A stretch of DNA of 23,908 nucleotides from Tiamatella sp964451715 (GTDB lineage: Archaea > Thermoproteota > Thermoprotei_A > Sulfolobales > Acidilobaceae), in assembly GCA_964451715.1 (NCBI GenBank), contig CAYVIZ010000015.1, positions 1 through 23,908 of the forward strand, written 5' to 3'. A model generated the notes under the pieces. It was not told the DNA's origin, did no database searches, and worked only from the letters and a program-made list of their open reading frames with translations. This document shows positions 7,344-13,859 of the stretch, piece after piece (the stretch's first letter is position 1; each line of letters opens with the position of its first letter). A program made the position numbers and the translations under genes.

Positions 7344-8282
7344 ATGGGCTCTCACATACCTCCACCTATACGTAGGAGAGTAGAAGGGTATAGATGGATA
7401 AGGAGTGACGGAAAGCCTAACTGGAATCAGGCTGTCACAAGCAAGATAGGAGAGGTACTTCTTATAGCGTCAAAGCCTGCTCTCACTATAAGTAAAGACT
7501 CTACAGTAATGGAGCTAGCAGAGCTTATAGCCACTAGGAATGTGAGAGGGGTACCAGTGGTAGAGTCTTCCGGAAAAATAGCTGGAGTAATAACCGGTAC
7601 GGATCTCGTGAACTACCTGGGTGGGGGAACCCTATTCGACATAGTTGCTGAGAGGTACGACTATAGGCTTTATGATGCTCTAAAAAAGGAGAGACTCGAA
7701 TCCCTGATATATAAGAAGCCTGTAGTTGTTAGGCCTGACTATAAGTTAGATGAAGTCCTACGCGTGATGGTGGAGCATGGGGTAGGATTTATTCCCATAG
7801 TTGACGAGGAGAATAATGTTTTAGGCGTTATAACAGAGCATGACTTAGTGAAGCACTTGGCCGAGAAGAGTGTCGGGCGTACAGTAGCTGAGGTTATGAG
7901 CAAGACTGTAATAGGCATAGAGTACAGTGACACACTATGGAATGCCATGAAGCTTATGGTCAAGTACGGTTTCCGCAGGCTTCCCGTTTTCAGGGAAGAG
8001 AAGCTTGAAGGCTTTGTCACAGCTAAGATAATTGTGTCCTTCTTCGGGTCACATAAAGCTTTCGAGTATATCAGGACGGGAGACATAAGAGAAGTACTTG
8101 AGACCCCGTTAAGAGAAGTGTATGCGCCATTATACGTTTACTCGTATCCAAATGAAGATGTGGGGGAGGCAGTTACTAAGATGATAAAGCATGGAATGAG
8201 CGGTATTCCCGTAGTAGAGGACGATACCGTCGTAGGAATAATTACTGAGCGTGACGCACTATACGCACTGGTGACAAGGTGA
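7344..8282 (+). CDS. CBS-domain protein 2, four CBS modules
   Basis: The 312-aa protein has an N-terminal tail of about 35 residues (IPPPIRRRVEGYRWIRSDGK) followed by four CBS modules at about 38-90, 118-172, 180-232 and 255-311. Each shows the G(I/V)PVV...GVIT.(R/H/T)DL pattern, and the last reads MSGIPVVEDDTVVGIITERDA. Two Bateman pairs are therefore expected, probably binding adenine nucleotides; no enzyme or transport domain is fused. The ATG at 7344 is preferred over GTG 7335 because GGGTGA at 7333-7338 sits five bases before it. It lies 43 bases after the first CBS gene and nine bases before the third, so the three are likely one operon. The basic N-terminal tail could contact nucleic acid or a partner; this is inference. 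Confidence 0.85.
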   Translation: MGSHIPPPIRRRVEGYRWIRSDGKPNWNQAVTSKIGEVLLIASKPALTISKDSTVMELAELIATRNVRGVPVVESSGKIAGVITGTDLVNYLGGGTLFDIVAERYDYRLYDALKKERLESLIYKKPVVVRPDYKLDEVLRVMVEHGVGFIPIVDEENNVLGVITEHDLVKHLAEKSVGRTVAEVMSKTVIGIEYSDTLWNAMKLMVKYGFRRLPVFREEKLEGFVTAKIIVSFFGSHKAFEYIRTGDIREVLETPLREVYAPLYVYSYPNEDVGEAVTKMIKHGMSGIPVVEDDTVVGIITERDALYALVTR

Positions 8283-8291
8283 CGCTAATAC

Positions 8292-9155
8292 ATGGCGAGG
8301 AGGCTCTCAGATCGGATAAGTAGGTATTATAGGAGAGACGTTGTTACAGTAGGAGAGGAGGCTTCCGCGATCAAAACACTAGACCTCATGAATAGAACTA
8401 TGATGAACACGGTATATGTAGTTGATAATAGGAAGCCTGTAGGATTTATAAACTCCATGCATGCGTCACACTGGCTTATAAGCAGGAAACTATTTCTAAA
8501 ACCATTAAGCAAAGTAAAAGCGTCAGATATTATGGATCAATACATGGAAAATGATCCCCGCATAGTTAGGAAGAGGCAAACTATTAGAACAGCTGCTCAG
8601 GTTATGATTGATAGAGACCTAGACGAGCTGCCGGTAGTTGACTCGCATGGAGACATTATTGGGAGAATAACCTTATGGGATCTACTGAGAGGCGTGGAGA
8701 GCAGGCTGGATGGGAATCTAAGGGTTAAAAACTTTGCGACAGATGAGTTTGTGTCCTGCGAAGAAACGCATAGTCTCTACTATCTCATCTGTCAATTACC
8801 TCTTACAACCACAAGGGCAGTAATAGTAAAAGACAACAGTGGAGCGCCGGCGGGTATAATATTCAAAGACGCCCTAGACTGTGTTTCTCAAATGCTTCGT
8901 TGCAGGCAACGTGCAACGTGGAGGGGGTCTTGCGGCTTACCGGGAGGGTTTCCAGTACCTGCTATAGCGTTCCTAACAGCCGAGGAAATAATGTCGCGGA
9001 GCTTCATAGAGGTTAAGGAGGATGATTATTTGAAAAGCGTTATAGATCTTATGGTTCAGATGAAGACAGAAGTATACCCCGTTGTGGATGATAGTGGTAA
9101 GCTCGTCAAGGTTGTCACGGCGAGGGAAATTATTAGACGACTCCTTTTGTCATGA
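8292..9155 (+). CDS. CBS-domain protein 3, with Cys-containing linker
   Basis: The 287-aa protein carries four CBS-like modules of varying quality: about 8-65, 80-135 (DELPVVDSHGDIIGRITLWDL, the clearest), a weak third at about 145-200, and 230-285 (EVYPVVDDSGKLVKVVTAREI). Between the third and fourth is a linker of about 25 residues with Cys197, Cys204 and Cys214 plus several Arg and Gly, which ordinary CBS repeats lack; it could be a metal or redox site or simply a loop. GGTGA at 8278-8282 lies nine bases before the ATG. The last six bases overlap the convergent ftsY gene. With the two preceding genes it forms a CBS-only cluster, which suggests a heteromeric nucleotide sensor. Confidence 0.8.
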   Translation: MARRLSDRISRYYRRDVVTVGEEASAIKTLDLMNRTMMNTVYVVDNRKPVGFINSMHASHWLISRKLFLKPLSKVKASDIMDQYMENDPRIVRKRQTIRTAAQVMIDRDLDELPVVDSHGDIIGRITLWDLLRGVESRLDGNLRVKNFATDEFVSCEETHSLYYLICQLPLTTTRAVIVKDNSGAPAGIIFKDALDCVSQMLRCRQRATWRGSCGLPGGFPVPAIAFLTAEEIMSRSFIEVKEDDYLKSVIDLMVQMKTEVYPVVDDSGKLVKVVTAREIIRRLLLS

Positions 9156-10079
9156 AAACATTTTTTCAACGAGTTTCTCGGGGTCGAAGGGTTCGAGGTC
9201 ACTGTACGACTGTCCTACACCGATATAAACGACTGGTTTTCCTGATAAAGATATAACGGATACAGCTGTTCCTCCTTTGACGTCGGCATCCATTTTGGTT
9301 AGTATCAACCCGTCTATGGAGACTGCTTCGTCAAAGAACTTGACCTGCTCTAATGCATCGTTGCCTGTCAAGGCGTCCACGACTAGTATCTTGTAATCAG
9401 GCTTTGTCACCCTCACAATCTTCTTGAGCTCCTCCATTAGATCGCTGTCTACATGGAGTCTGCCAGCTGTATCGAGGAGAACCACGCAGTAACCCCTTGC
9501 CTTGGCATAGTTTATAGCGTCGTAGCCGACAGAGGCTGGGTCGGATCCGTATTTTCCTCCTATAAATGGAACACCCAGTGTTTCAGCGTGCTTTTTAAGC
9601 TGTTCCTGAGCCCCTGCTCTGAAGGTATCTGTCGCTGCTATAACCGGGGTTATGCCCTTCTTTTTCAACAGGAAGGCTACCTTGGCTATAGTGGTGGTTT
9701 TCCCAACACCGTTTACGCCTAGGAACATTATTTTTGTAAGTTTACCATTTCTACAGTTCTCCTCTACTATCCGTGTTAAATCCAGGCTTTCAGGCTTAGA
9801 GACAACCTCCCTTATAGCCTCCTTATAAGCTTCCTCTATGATCCTAGATATGTTAGCGCCACGCTTTACCTTCATCCCGGTAAGCCTTTTCTTTAAAGAG
9901 GAGATTATCTCGGCTGCTGTTTCATATGCAACATCGCTCTCAACCATATCAAACAAGAGATCATCTTCCAATTCTTCTATGTCATGCTCTCGTATCTCTC
10001 TATAAGCTATCTTTGATGAGAGATTCTCTGATAACTTACTCACGCCGTTTTTAATAGCCTTCTTTAACCGTCCAAACAA
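9150..10079 (-). CDS. ftsY: Signal recognition particle receptor FtsY
   Basis: The 309-aa product is the archaeal SRP receptor GTPase. It docks the SRP-ribosome complex at the membrane so that membrane and secreted proteins, such as the surface proteins in this window, are inserted co-translationally. Seen: a helical N domain (about 1-100), then the NG GTPase motifs GVNGVGKT (121-128), DTFRAGA (151-157), DTAGR (203-207), TKMD (261-264) and the closing GVGQ near 287-290. The acidic A domain of bacterial FtsY is short here, as usual in Archaea. The start is TTG at 10079, seven bases after GGTGG. It is the last gene of the long minus-strand block and has its own TATA-like sequence (CTTTTAAATG, near 10155-10163), so it can be transcribed alone as well as by readthrough from pfdA. 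Confidence 0.97.
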   Translation of the reverse strand: MFGRLKKAIKNGVSKLSENLSSKIAYREIREHDIEELEDDLLFDMVESDVAYETAAEIISSLKKRLTGMKVKRGANISRIIEEAYKEAIREVVSKPESLDLTRIVEENCRNGKLTKIMFLGVNGVGKTTTIAKVAFLLKKKGITPVIAATDTFRAGAQEQLKKHAETLGVPFIGGKYGSDPASVGYDAINYAKARGYCVVLLDTAGRLHVDSDLMEELKKIVRVTKPDYKILVVDALTGNDALEQVKFFDEAVSIDGLILTKMDADVKGGTAVSVISLSGKPVVYIGVGQSYSDLEPFDPEKLVEKMFS

Positions 10080-10183
10080 TCATAACCCACCTATAAACTG
10101 TTCGAGCAATACAAGTGTTTAAGATAGTAATCCCCGGTATACACTAGTTTAGCATTTAAAAGCTAGACAGAGCCGGATAAGAC

Positions 10184-10636
10184 TTAGCTAGACTCGCCGC
10201 CTTTTTTAATAGCTGACTGGGACTTCTGCACCAGCTCTGCAAGTCCTGCCTGCAGTTTCCTACGTTCCTCTACAAGACCTGCAATACGCTGTCTTATATC
10301 ATCCGCTATCTTGAGTAGTCTCTTCTCCTCCTCGTCGAGTATGAGGAGTGCCTCACTAGGGCTGGCTTTAACATAGTACCGCGAAGACACGCGGACCAGT
10401 ATACTCTCCTTGTCAACCTTCTCAGCTATGCCTAGCGTATAAGACTTGGCGTCTAGAGGGAGGAGAAGCTCTCCTTCAGACTTGGTGATACCTTCAACAC
10501 TATCCTTTGCCTGTTTAACGACTATTATCTCCCTTGAAACAGCCTCCAAGTTGGATTGTAGCTGGCTTATTAGCTGCTCTATATACTGCAGGCCTTGATA
10601 CAGCTCAGCGGCTTTTTCGTCTGATACAACGCTCAT
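10184..10636 (-). CDS. pfdA: Prefoldin subunit alpha
   Basis: The 150-aa protein is prefoldin alpha, two copies of which join four beta subunits in the jellyfish-shaped chaperone that hands unfolded proteins to the thermosome. Two coiled-coil arms (about residues 5-50 and 100-145) flank the beta-hairpin core with GELLLPLDAKSYTLG (around 65-79) and YYVKASPSEAL, which is the family's central pattern. Length is normal. Its start overlaps the end of the LX gene by four bases (ATGA), a sign of translational coupling. The C-terminus is Lys/Gly/Ser-rich and probably flexible. Confidence 0.95.
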   Translation of the reverse strand: MSVVSDEKAAELYQGLQYIEQLISQLQSNLEAVSREIIVVKQAKDSVEGITKSEGELLLPLDAKSYTLGIAEKVDKESILVRVSSRYYVKASPSEALLILDEEEKRLLKIADDIRQRIAGLVEERRKLQAGLAELVQKSQSAIKKGGESS

Positions 10637-10893
10637 GGCTTATCCCAACCTTCTAAAGATGCTAACTGGGCTAGCTGGGGTGTTCTTATACTTTCGGGAG
10701 GCACCTCCTCTACGCTCTCTATCTTTATATGGTATCTCTTCAGCTTGTGCCTGCTTCCGAGCTCCGAGTATACTCTCGATACTGCATCCTCTTCTTTCAC
10801 CGCTCTTACTTCTATATTGAAGCTCCTCCACTCGGGGAATTTATCGTGAGAAAGCAACATGCGCCCCTTTACCCTATATGTTTTCACTTCCAT
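10633..10893 (-). CDS. rpl18a: 50S ribosomal protein LX (eL20 / L18a)
   Basis: The 86-aa protein matches archaeal ribosomal protein LX, a single-domain relative of eukaryotic eL20 found on the large subunit surface. Seen: VKTYRVKGRMLLS at the start, EWRSFNIEVRAVKEEDAV, and SRHKLKRYHIKIESVEEV, the usual beta-alpha-beta pattern with basic patches. I choose ATG 10893; an in-frame GTG at 10899 would add two residues and overlap the aIF6 stop. GGGTGG lies a suitable distance before the ATG inside the end of the aIF6 gene, so translation is coupled to it. Placement between eif6 and pfdA is the classic archaeal order. Confidence 0.95.
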   Translation of the reverse strand: MEVKTYRVKGRMLLSHDKFPEWRSFNIEVRAVKEEDAVSRVYSELGSRHKLKRYHIKIESVEEVPPESIRTPQLAQLASLEGWDKP

Positions 10894-10895
10894 GT

Positions 10896-11582
10896 TCACC
10901 CACCCAGTGACATCTGTATTCTAACCAGCTCGGGACCCATAGTATCGGATCCTACTAGTCCCCCTTTCCTATTTGCTACAAGGCCGGTCTTTATAAATGA
11001 AACCCCGAAGTTAACGGTCCCAGTATAAATAGGGACGCCGAAGTAGCTAGAAAGATGTTCAAGCTCGTCTTCAGAGACATCTCTATGTATTAAACCGCCC
11101 CTATCAGTTACGACACCCAGTGATCCAACAGTAGGTATGCCCATGATGGCTCTTCTCTCAACCTCCACGTCAAGAGTATCCCTTATCACTTGCAGGGAAC
11201 GATCATCTAACTCAGGGTAAACTAGGGCAGCCTTGTTATTGGCCAGAACCATATTACCCACAGCATTATTCTTTGATGGCAATACACCTATGTTCAAACC
11301 TTTCTCCCGTCCTAACGCCTTAATCTTTCTGAGCTCTTGGTCAGAGATTGTTCTCGGTACAAGTATGCCTTTATCGTTAACTGCAACAAGAACTCCTAGT
11401 AGATATGTATCTGAGACTTTTGCAGGATAAACCTCGACTCCTAGAACCTCTTTTATAAGGTTTATATCCCGCCTATCCAAATCCTCCGGCACAAGAGCAA
11501 TCAAGTTGTTAGCTACTATGTACACACCGATATTAGGATTCCCCCTATAATCGTAGTACTCCACTCTGAAACTAGTGCTCAT
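10896..11582 (-). CDS. eif6: Translation initiation factor 6 (aIF6)
   Basis: The 228-aa product is the anti-association factor aIF6, which binds the large ribosomal subunit near uL14 and keeps it from joining the small subunit too early. The pseudo-fivefold pentein repeats are visible as recurring strand-helix units: GNPNIGVYIVANNLIALVP, LGVLVAVNDKGILVP, VGNMVLANNKAALVYPEL, VGSLGVVTDRGGLIH and FIKTGLVANRKGGLVG. The ATG at 11582 follows a GGTGGGG stretch by about ten bases and gives the usual archaeal length; an upstream in-frame start at 11597 would add five residues without a better site. It lies 98 bases after rpl31e and directly before LX. Confidence 0.96.
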   Translation of the reverse strand: MSTSFRVEYYDYRGNPNIGVYIVANNLIALVPEDLDRRDINLIKEVLGVEVYPAKVSDTYLLGVLVAVNDKGILVPRTISDQELRKIKALGREKGLNIGVLPSKNNAVGNMVLANNKAALVYPELDDRSLQVIRDTLDVEVERRAIMGIPTVGSLGVVTDRGGLIHRDVSEDELEHLSSYFGVPIYTGTVNFGVSFIKTGLVANRKGGLVGSDTMGPELVRIQMSLGG

Positions 11583-11680
11583 AGATAACCGCCCCACCGC
11601 TATGTAGAAGAAATGTAGTGGTATACCATCTTAATAATAGTAATACATTCAAAACTCGCAGCAACAGTAGGGGGTAAATC

Positions 11681-11983
11681 CTACTCTTTCCTTGAGTGAA
11701 GGAATACCACTGCGACTTTCTCTTTCTCTTCCTCCTCTCCCTCCTCGAAAACTCTTACTTTAACGCGAATCCTTCGAGGAGGCTTCTCTATACCTCTGCT
11801 CCATAAATAGTTGTTAACGTCATTCGTCAGCACGACACGGTCGGCTTTTGTGTGTCTCTTTACAAACATGCGCAGCCTACGGGCTGCCCTAGCAGCCCTA
11901 TTAGTACGCCTACCAAAGTAGAGTCTCCCAAGGGAAACAGTGTATATCCTCTCCATTATCATCCTCGACTTCTCATCAGCCAT
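11681..11983 (-). CDS. rpl31e: 50S ribosomal protein eL31
   Basis: The 100-aa protein is eL31, which sits near the peptide exit tunnel and helps form the docking ring used by SRP and other nascent-chain factors. Seen: RIYTVSLGRLYFGRRTNRAARAARRLR, VKRHTKADRVVLTNDVNNYLWSRG and IRVKVRVFEEG, the standard family order. After this comes a Glu/Lys-rich stretch and a VAVVFLHSRKE end. GGGGTGA lies seven bases before the ATG. It follows rpl39e by 29 bases. Confidence 0.97.
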   Translation of the reverse strand: MADEKSRMIMERIYTVSLGRLYFGRRTNRAARAARRLRMFVKRHTKADRVVLTNDVNNYLWSRGIEKPPRRIRVKVRVFEEGEEEEKEKVAVVFLHSRKE

Positions 11984-12012
11984 TCTTGTTCACCCCTTTA
12001 ACCGGCCGAGCC

Positions 12013-12168
12013 TTACACTTTCAGTTTTTGCCTCCTCCAGTTCCTCATCTTATAGTTGAACCTTACCTTTCTCAACGTTTTAACTACAACCCATACAGGT
12101 ATGGGGCTATTACTCTTGCCGGCTTTAGCAAGCCTGATCTTCCGTGCTACATGCTTGTTTCTTGCCAT
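12013..12168 (-). CDS. rpl39e: 50S ribosomal protein eL39
   Basis: A 51-codon gene on the minus strand begins MARNKHVARKIRLAKAGKSN, continues with a PIPVWVVVKT segment and ends RNWRRQKLKV. This is the whole of eL39, one of the smallest ribosomal proteins, which lines the lower exit tunnel of the large subunit. The PVWV(V/I)xKT and NxKxRxWRRxKL patterns are diagnostic. It sits between the PDCD5 homologue and rpl31e, the usual archaeal pairing of eL39 with eL31 and aIF6. It is easily missed by automatic gene calling because of its size. Confidence 0.96.
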   Translation of the reverse strand: MARNKHVARKIRLAKAGKSNSPIPVWVVVKTLRKVRFNYKMRNWRRQKLKV

Positions 12169-12214
12169 GCTCTCACACCTAATAAGCCTGTGTATGACAC
12201 AACGGCATTATAAA

Positions 12215-12553
12215 CTATTTTCTCTTGAACCTGATCTTCGGCTCGCGATGCGTCCTAGAGTAGAGCTCGGCTAGTATACTTTTAACGACATCCTCATCTA
12301 TAGGGAGGGGTACACGGCCTGATTGTGCTAGAGCTATCAATTGATTCTCAACCAAGGTGGCCAGGTCTGGTCTAACCAGTTTTACATTGTTGAGTCTTTC
12401 TCTAGCTTTTTCCGTAAGTATCTTTCTCAAAAGCGCTTGTTTCTGTGCTTCAAGCTGTTTTTCAAGCTCTTTCTTCTTTGCCTGCTCCCTCAACTCCTCA
12501 AGCCTTCTACGGCGGATCTCCGCGAGCTCGTCATCATACTCGTCCATAGCCAT
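12215..12553 (-). CDS. PDCD5-like DNA-binding protein
   Basis: The 112-aa protein belongs to the PDCD5/TFAR19 family, conserved from Archaea to humans. Archaeal members are small three-helix-bundle proteins that bind DNA and interact with prefoldin-type chaperones in eukaryotes; the archaeal role is unsettled. Seen: an acidic start (MDEYDDEL), a long charged helix (RRRRLEELREQAKKKELEKQ), then the core LTEKARERLNNVKLVRPDLATLVENQLIALAQSGRV, which is the family signature. The ATG at 12553 is preferred because GGTGG at 12561-12565 lies seven bases upstream; an in-frame GTG at 12559 is too close. It follows rps19e across the assembly gap and leads rpl39e-rpl31e. Confidence 0.93.
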   Translation of the reverse strand: MAMDEYDDELAEIRRRRLEELREQAKKKELEKQLEAQKQALLRKILTEKARERLNNVKLVRPDLATLVENQLIALAQSGRVPLPIDEDVVKSILAELYSRTHREPKIRFKRK

Positions 12554-12566
12554 AACCACACCACCT

Positions 12567-12607
12567 GATAAACACGTTTATCCCTTACATATCTAGTGGA
12601 TATCTAG
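12567..12607. promoter_or_regulatory. Inverted repeat and tandem octamers upstream of the PDCD5-rpl39e-rpl31e genes
   Basis: GATAAAC-AC-GTTTATC at 12567-12582 is a perfect seven-base inverted repeat ending one base from the GGTGG ribosome-binding site of the PDCD5 gene. Next to it, ATATCTAG occurs twice (12589-12596 and 12600-12607) with three bases between. A TATA-like TTATTATG lies just beyond, near 12611-12618 on the minus strand. Together these look like a promoter with an operator or leader hairpin for the ribosomal protein sub-block. Function is inferred from position. Confidence 0.4.
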
Positions 12608-12628
12608 GACATAATAAGCTGTTGCATA

Positions 12629-12728
12629 NNNNNNNNNNNNNNNNNNNNNNNNNNNNNNNNNNNNNNNNNNNNNNNNNNNNNNNNNNNNNNNNNNNNNNNN
12701 NNNNNNNNNNNNNNNNNNNNNNNNNNNN
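12629..12728. other. Assembly gap, 100 N
   Basis: Exactly 100 undetermined bases separate the rps19e stop region from the leader of the PDCD5 gene. A round 100 usually marks a scaffold join of unknown true length. Both flanking genes are complete. Upstream promoter elements or a small gene may be hidden here. Confidence 0.98.
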
Positions 12729-12735
12729 GGAGTGT

Positions 12736-13197
12736 TTATTCTAGGTATATCTTTAATTCAGGACTCTTTTCCGCTTTCTCTCTAAGAACCTCGTAGGCTG
12801 TATTATCCAGTAAACTCATGCCGGCCGGGCTTAGTATACGGCCCTTTCTAGGCACGGTTTTCACTAGTCCTGCCGCCTCCAGCTGCTGAAGTATTTTCCT
12901 TATAATGGAACCACTCGCCTTACGTGTATGCTCCGGTCTAGAACCGAGGTTCGCGCGTCCACCATATACTGTTCTAAGCCGTTCTATTCCAACCGGTTTA
13001 CGCGACTTATAGAGTTTCCTTAAGATGGAAGCAGCCCGTATGTACCACCAATCCGGATCAGTTGGAGGATTCTCCTTATGCACACCAGTTTTTACGAAGT
13101 AGGCCCATGTAGGAGGTTTTATCTCATTATACCTCTTAAGCTTGACCGCCACCCTCTTTATCAGCTCATCCGCTGGAGCTTCAAGAGCATTCACCAT
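12736..13197 (-). CDS. rps19e: 30S ribosomal protein eS19
   Basis: The 153-aa protein is eS19, a small-subunit head protein needed for late 18S/16S rRNA maturation. Seen: the winged-helix body with KPPTWAYFVKTGVHKENPP (about 28-46), DWWYIRAASILRKLYKSRKPVGIERLRTVYGG (about 51-82), RPEHTRKASGSIIRKILQQLEAAGLV and RGRILSPAGMSLLD, all diagnostic. The ATG at 13197 follows GGGTGA by six bases; the GTG at 13203 is too close to that site. The stop lies eight bases from the assembly gap. It sits downstream of the YhbY-like gene in the usual archaeal order. Confidence 0.96.
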   Translation of the reverse strand: MVNALEAPADELIKRVAVKLKRYNEIKPPTWAYFVKTGVHKENPPTDPDWWYIRAASILRKLYKSRKPVGIERLRTVYGGRANLGSRPEHTRKASGSIIRKILQQLEAAGLVKTVPRKGRILSPAGMSLLDNTAYEVLREKAEKSPELKIYLE

Positions 13198-13235
13198 ATC
13201 CACTCACCCATCCACAATAATCGCTCCTTGTAGCG

Positions 13236-13502
13236 TCACTGGTTATTAACCTTAGCTTTTCTCCTTAAAATAAAAGTTCTACCCTTCACACCCACAAGCT
13301 CGGCTCCAACCTGGTCGGCTATTCTCTTGGATAGTTCTTTACGATCGAGGTCTTCTGAGACAAGGGACGATCTAAGCAGTTTAACTTTAATGTATTTCTT
13401 TTTCTTCAACCTACGTTTTATCTCCTCTATAAGACTCTCCGTTACACCATTCTTACCCACTATCACATCTACATCCATCTGGTGGAGCTCCTCTCTGCGC
13501 AT
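13236..13502 (-). CDS. YhbY-type CRM-domain RNA-binding protein
   Basis: The 88-aa protein is a stand-alone CRM (YhbY) domain, an IF3-C-like fold that binds rRNA and is associated with ribosome assembly. Seen: VDVIVGKNGVTESLIEEIKRRLKKKKYIKVKLLRSSL, including the conserved GKNG(V/L)T loop at about 16-21, and ELVGVKGRTFILRRK at the end, where GxxFILYR is typical. GGTGA lies about eight bases before the ATG, and the stop codon of rnp4 falls inside this site, so translation is coupled. The neighbours, an RNase P subunit and eS19, agree with a role in RNA maturation. Confidence 0.88.
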   Translation of the reverse strand: MRREELHQMDVDVIVGKNGVTESLIEEIKRRLKKKKYIKVKLLRSSLVSEDLDRKELSKRIADQVGAELVGVKGRTFILRRKAKVNNQ

Positions 13503-13508
13503 ACTATA

Positions 13509-13859
13509 TCACCGGGTTTCATTAGAACGCTGGGGTTTATAGGGATACCTGTGTATCCACCCGCATATAAGGCACCTGACAACTAGACGTGAAGTCCTAC
13601 CGTCCCTCTCTAATCTGACCCTGCTCGTTACACCTGGTATTAGTGGTGCACCGCAATTCCTGCATATACCCCTCTTAACATTGCGGGGCAGTTTAACTCT
13701 ATTCCTCGTTGAGAGCCTGTTTATCAACCCCGTCAGCATTCTTGAGTATTCTATGTTACCCTTTCTAGCCTCTTCTACAGCTATCTTATAGAGTATTTTA
13801 ATTCTCTGAAGTACGAGGTCCCTGTTATATAGATGCCTCTTTCTACTGCGTCTCTTCAA
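13509..13859 (-). CDS. rnp4: Ribonuclease P protein component 4 (Rpp21/Rpr2)
   Basis: The 116-aa protein is the zinc-binding RNase P subunit Rnp4, which together with Rpp29 helps the catalytic RNA cleave 5' leaders from pre-tRNA. Seen: basic N-terminal helices (about 1-55, including RIKILYKIAVEEARKGNIEYSRML), then the zinc ribbon with CRNC and CLIC pairs separated by about 27 residues (ICRNCGAPLIPGVTSRVRL and VVRCLICGWIHRYPY). The start is TTG at 13859, overlapping the end of the ligase gene by 17 bases, so translation probably couples to it. Length and motif order are normal. Confidence 0.93.
   Translation of the reverse strand: MKRRSRKRHLYNRDLVLQRIKILYKIAVEEARKGNIEYSRMLTGLINRLSTRNRVKLPRNVKRGICRNCGAPLIPGVTSRVRLERDGRTSRLVVRCLICGWIHRYPYKPQRSNETR

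Noticed and set aside
11666..11685. Six-base inverted repeat (AGTAGG / CCTACT) at the rpl31e stop
   Set aside because: The stem is short, overlaps the stop codon, and no T-run follows on the transcribed strand, so it is not convincing as a terminator.
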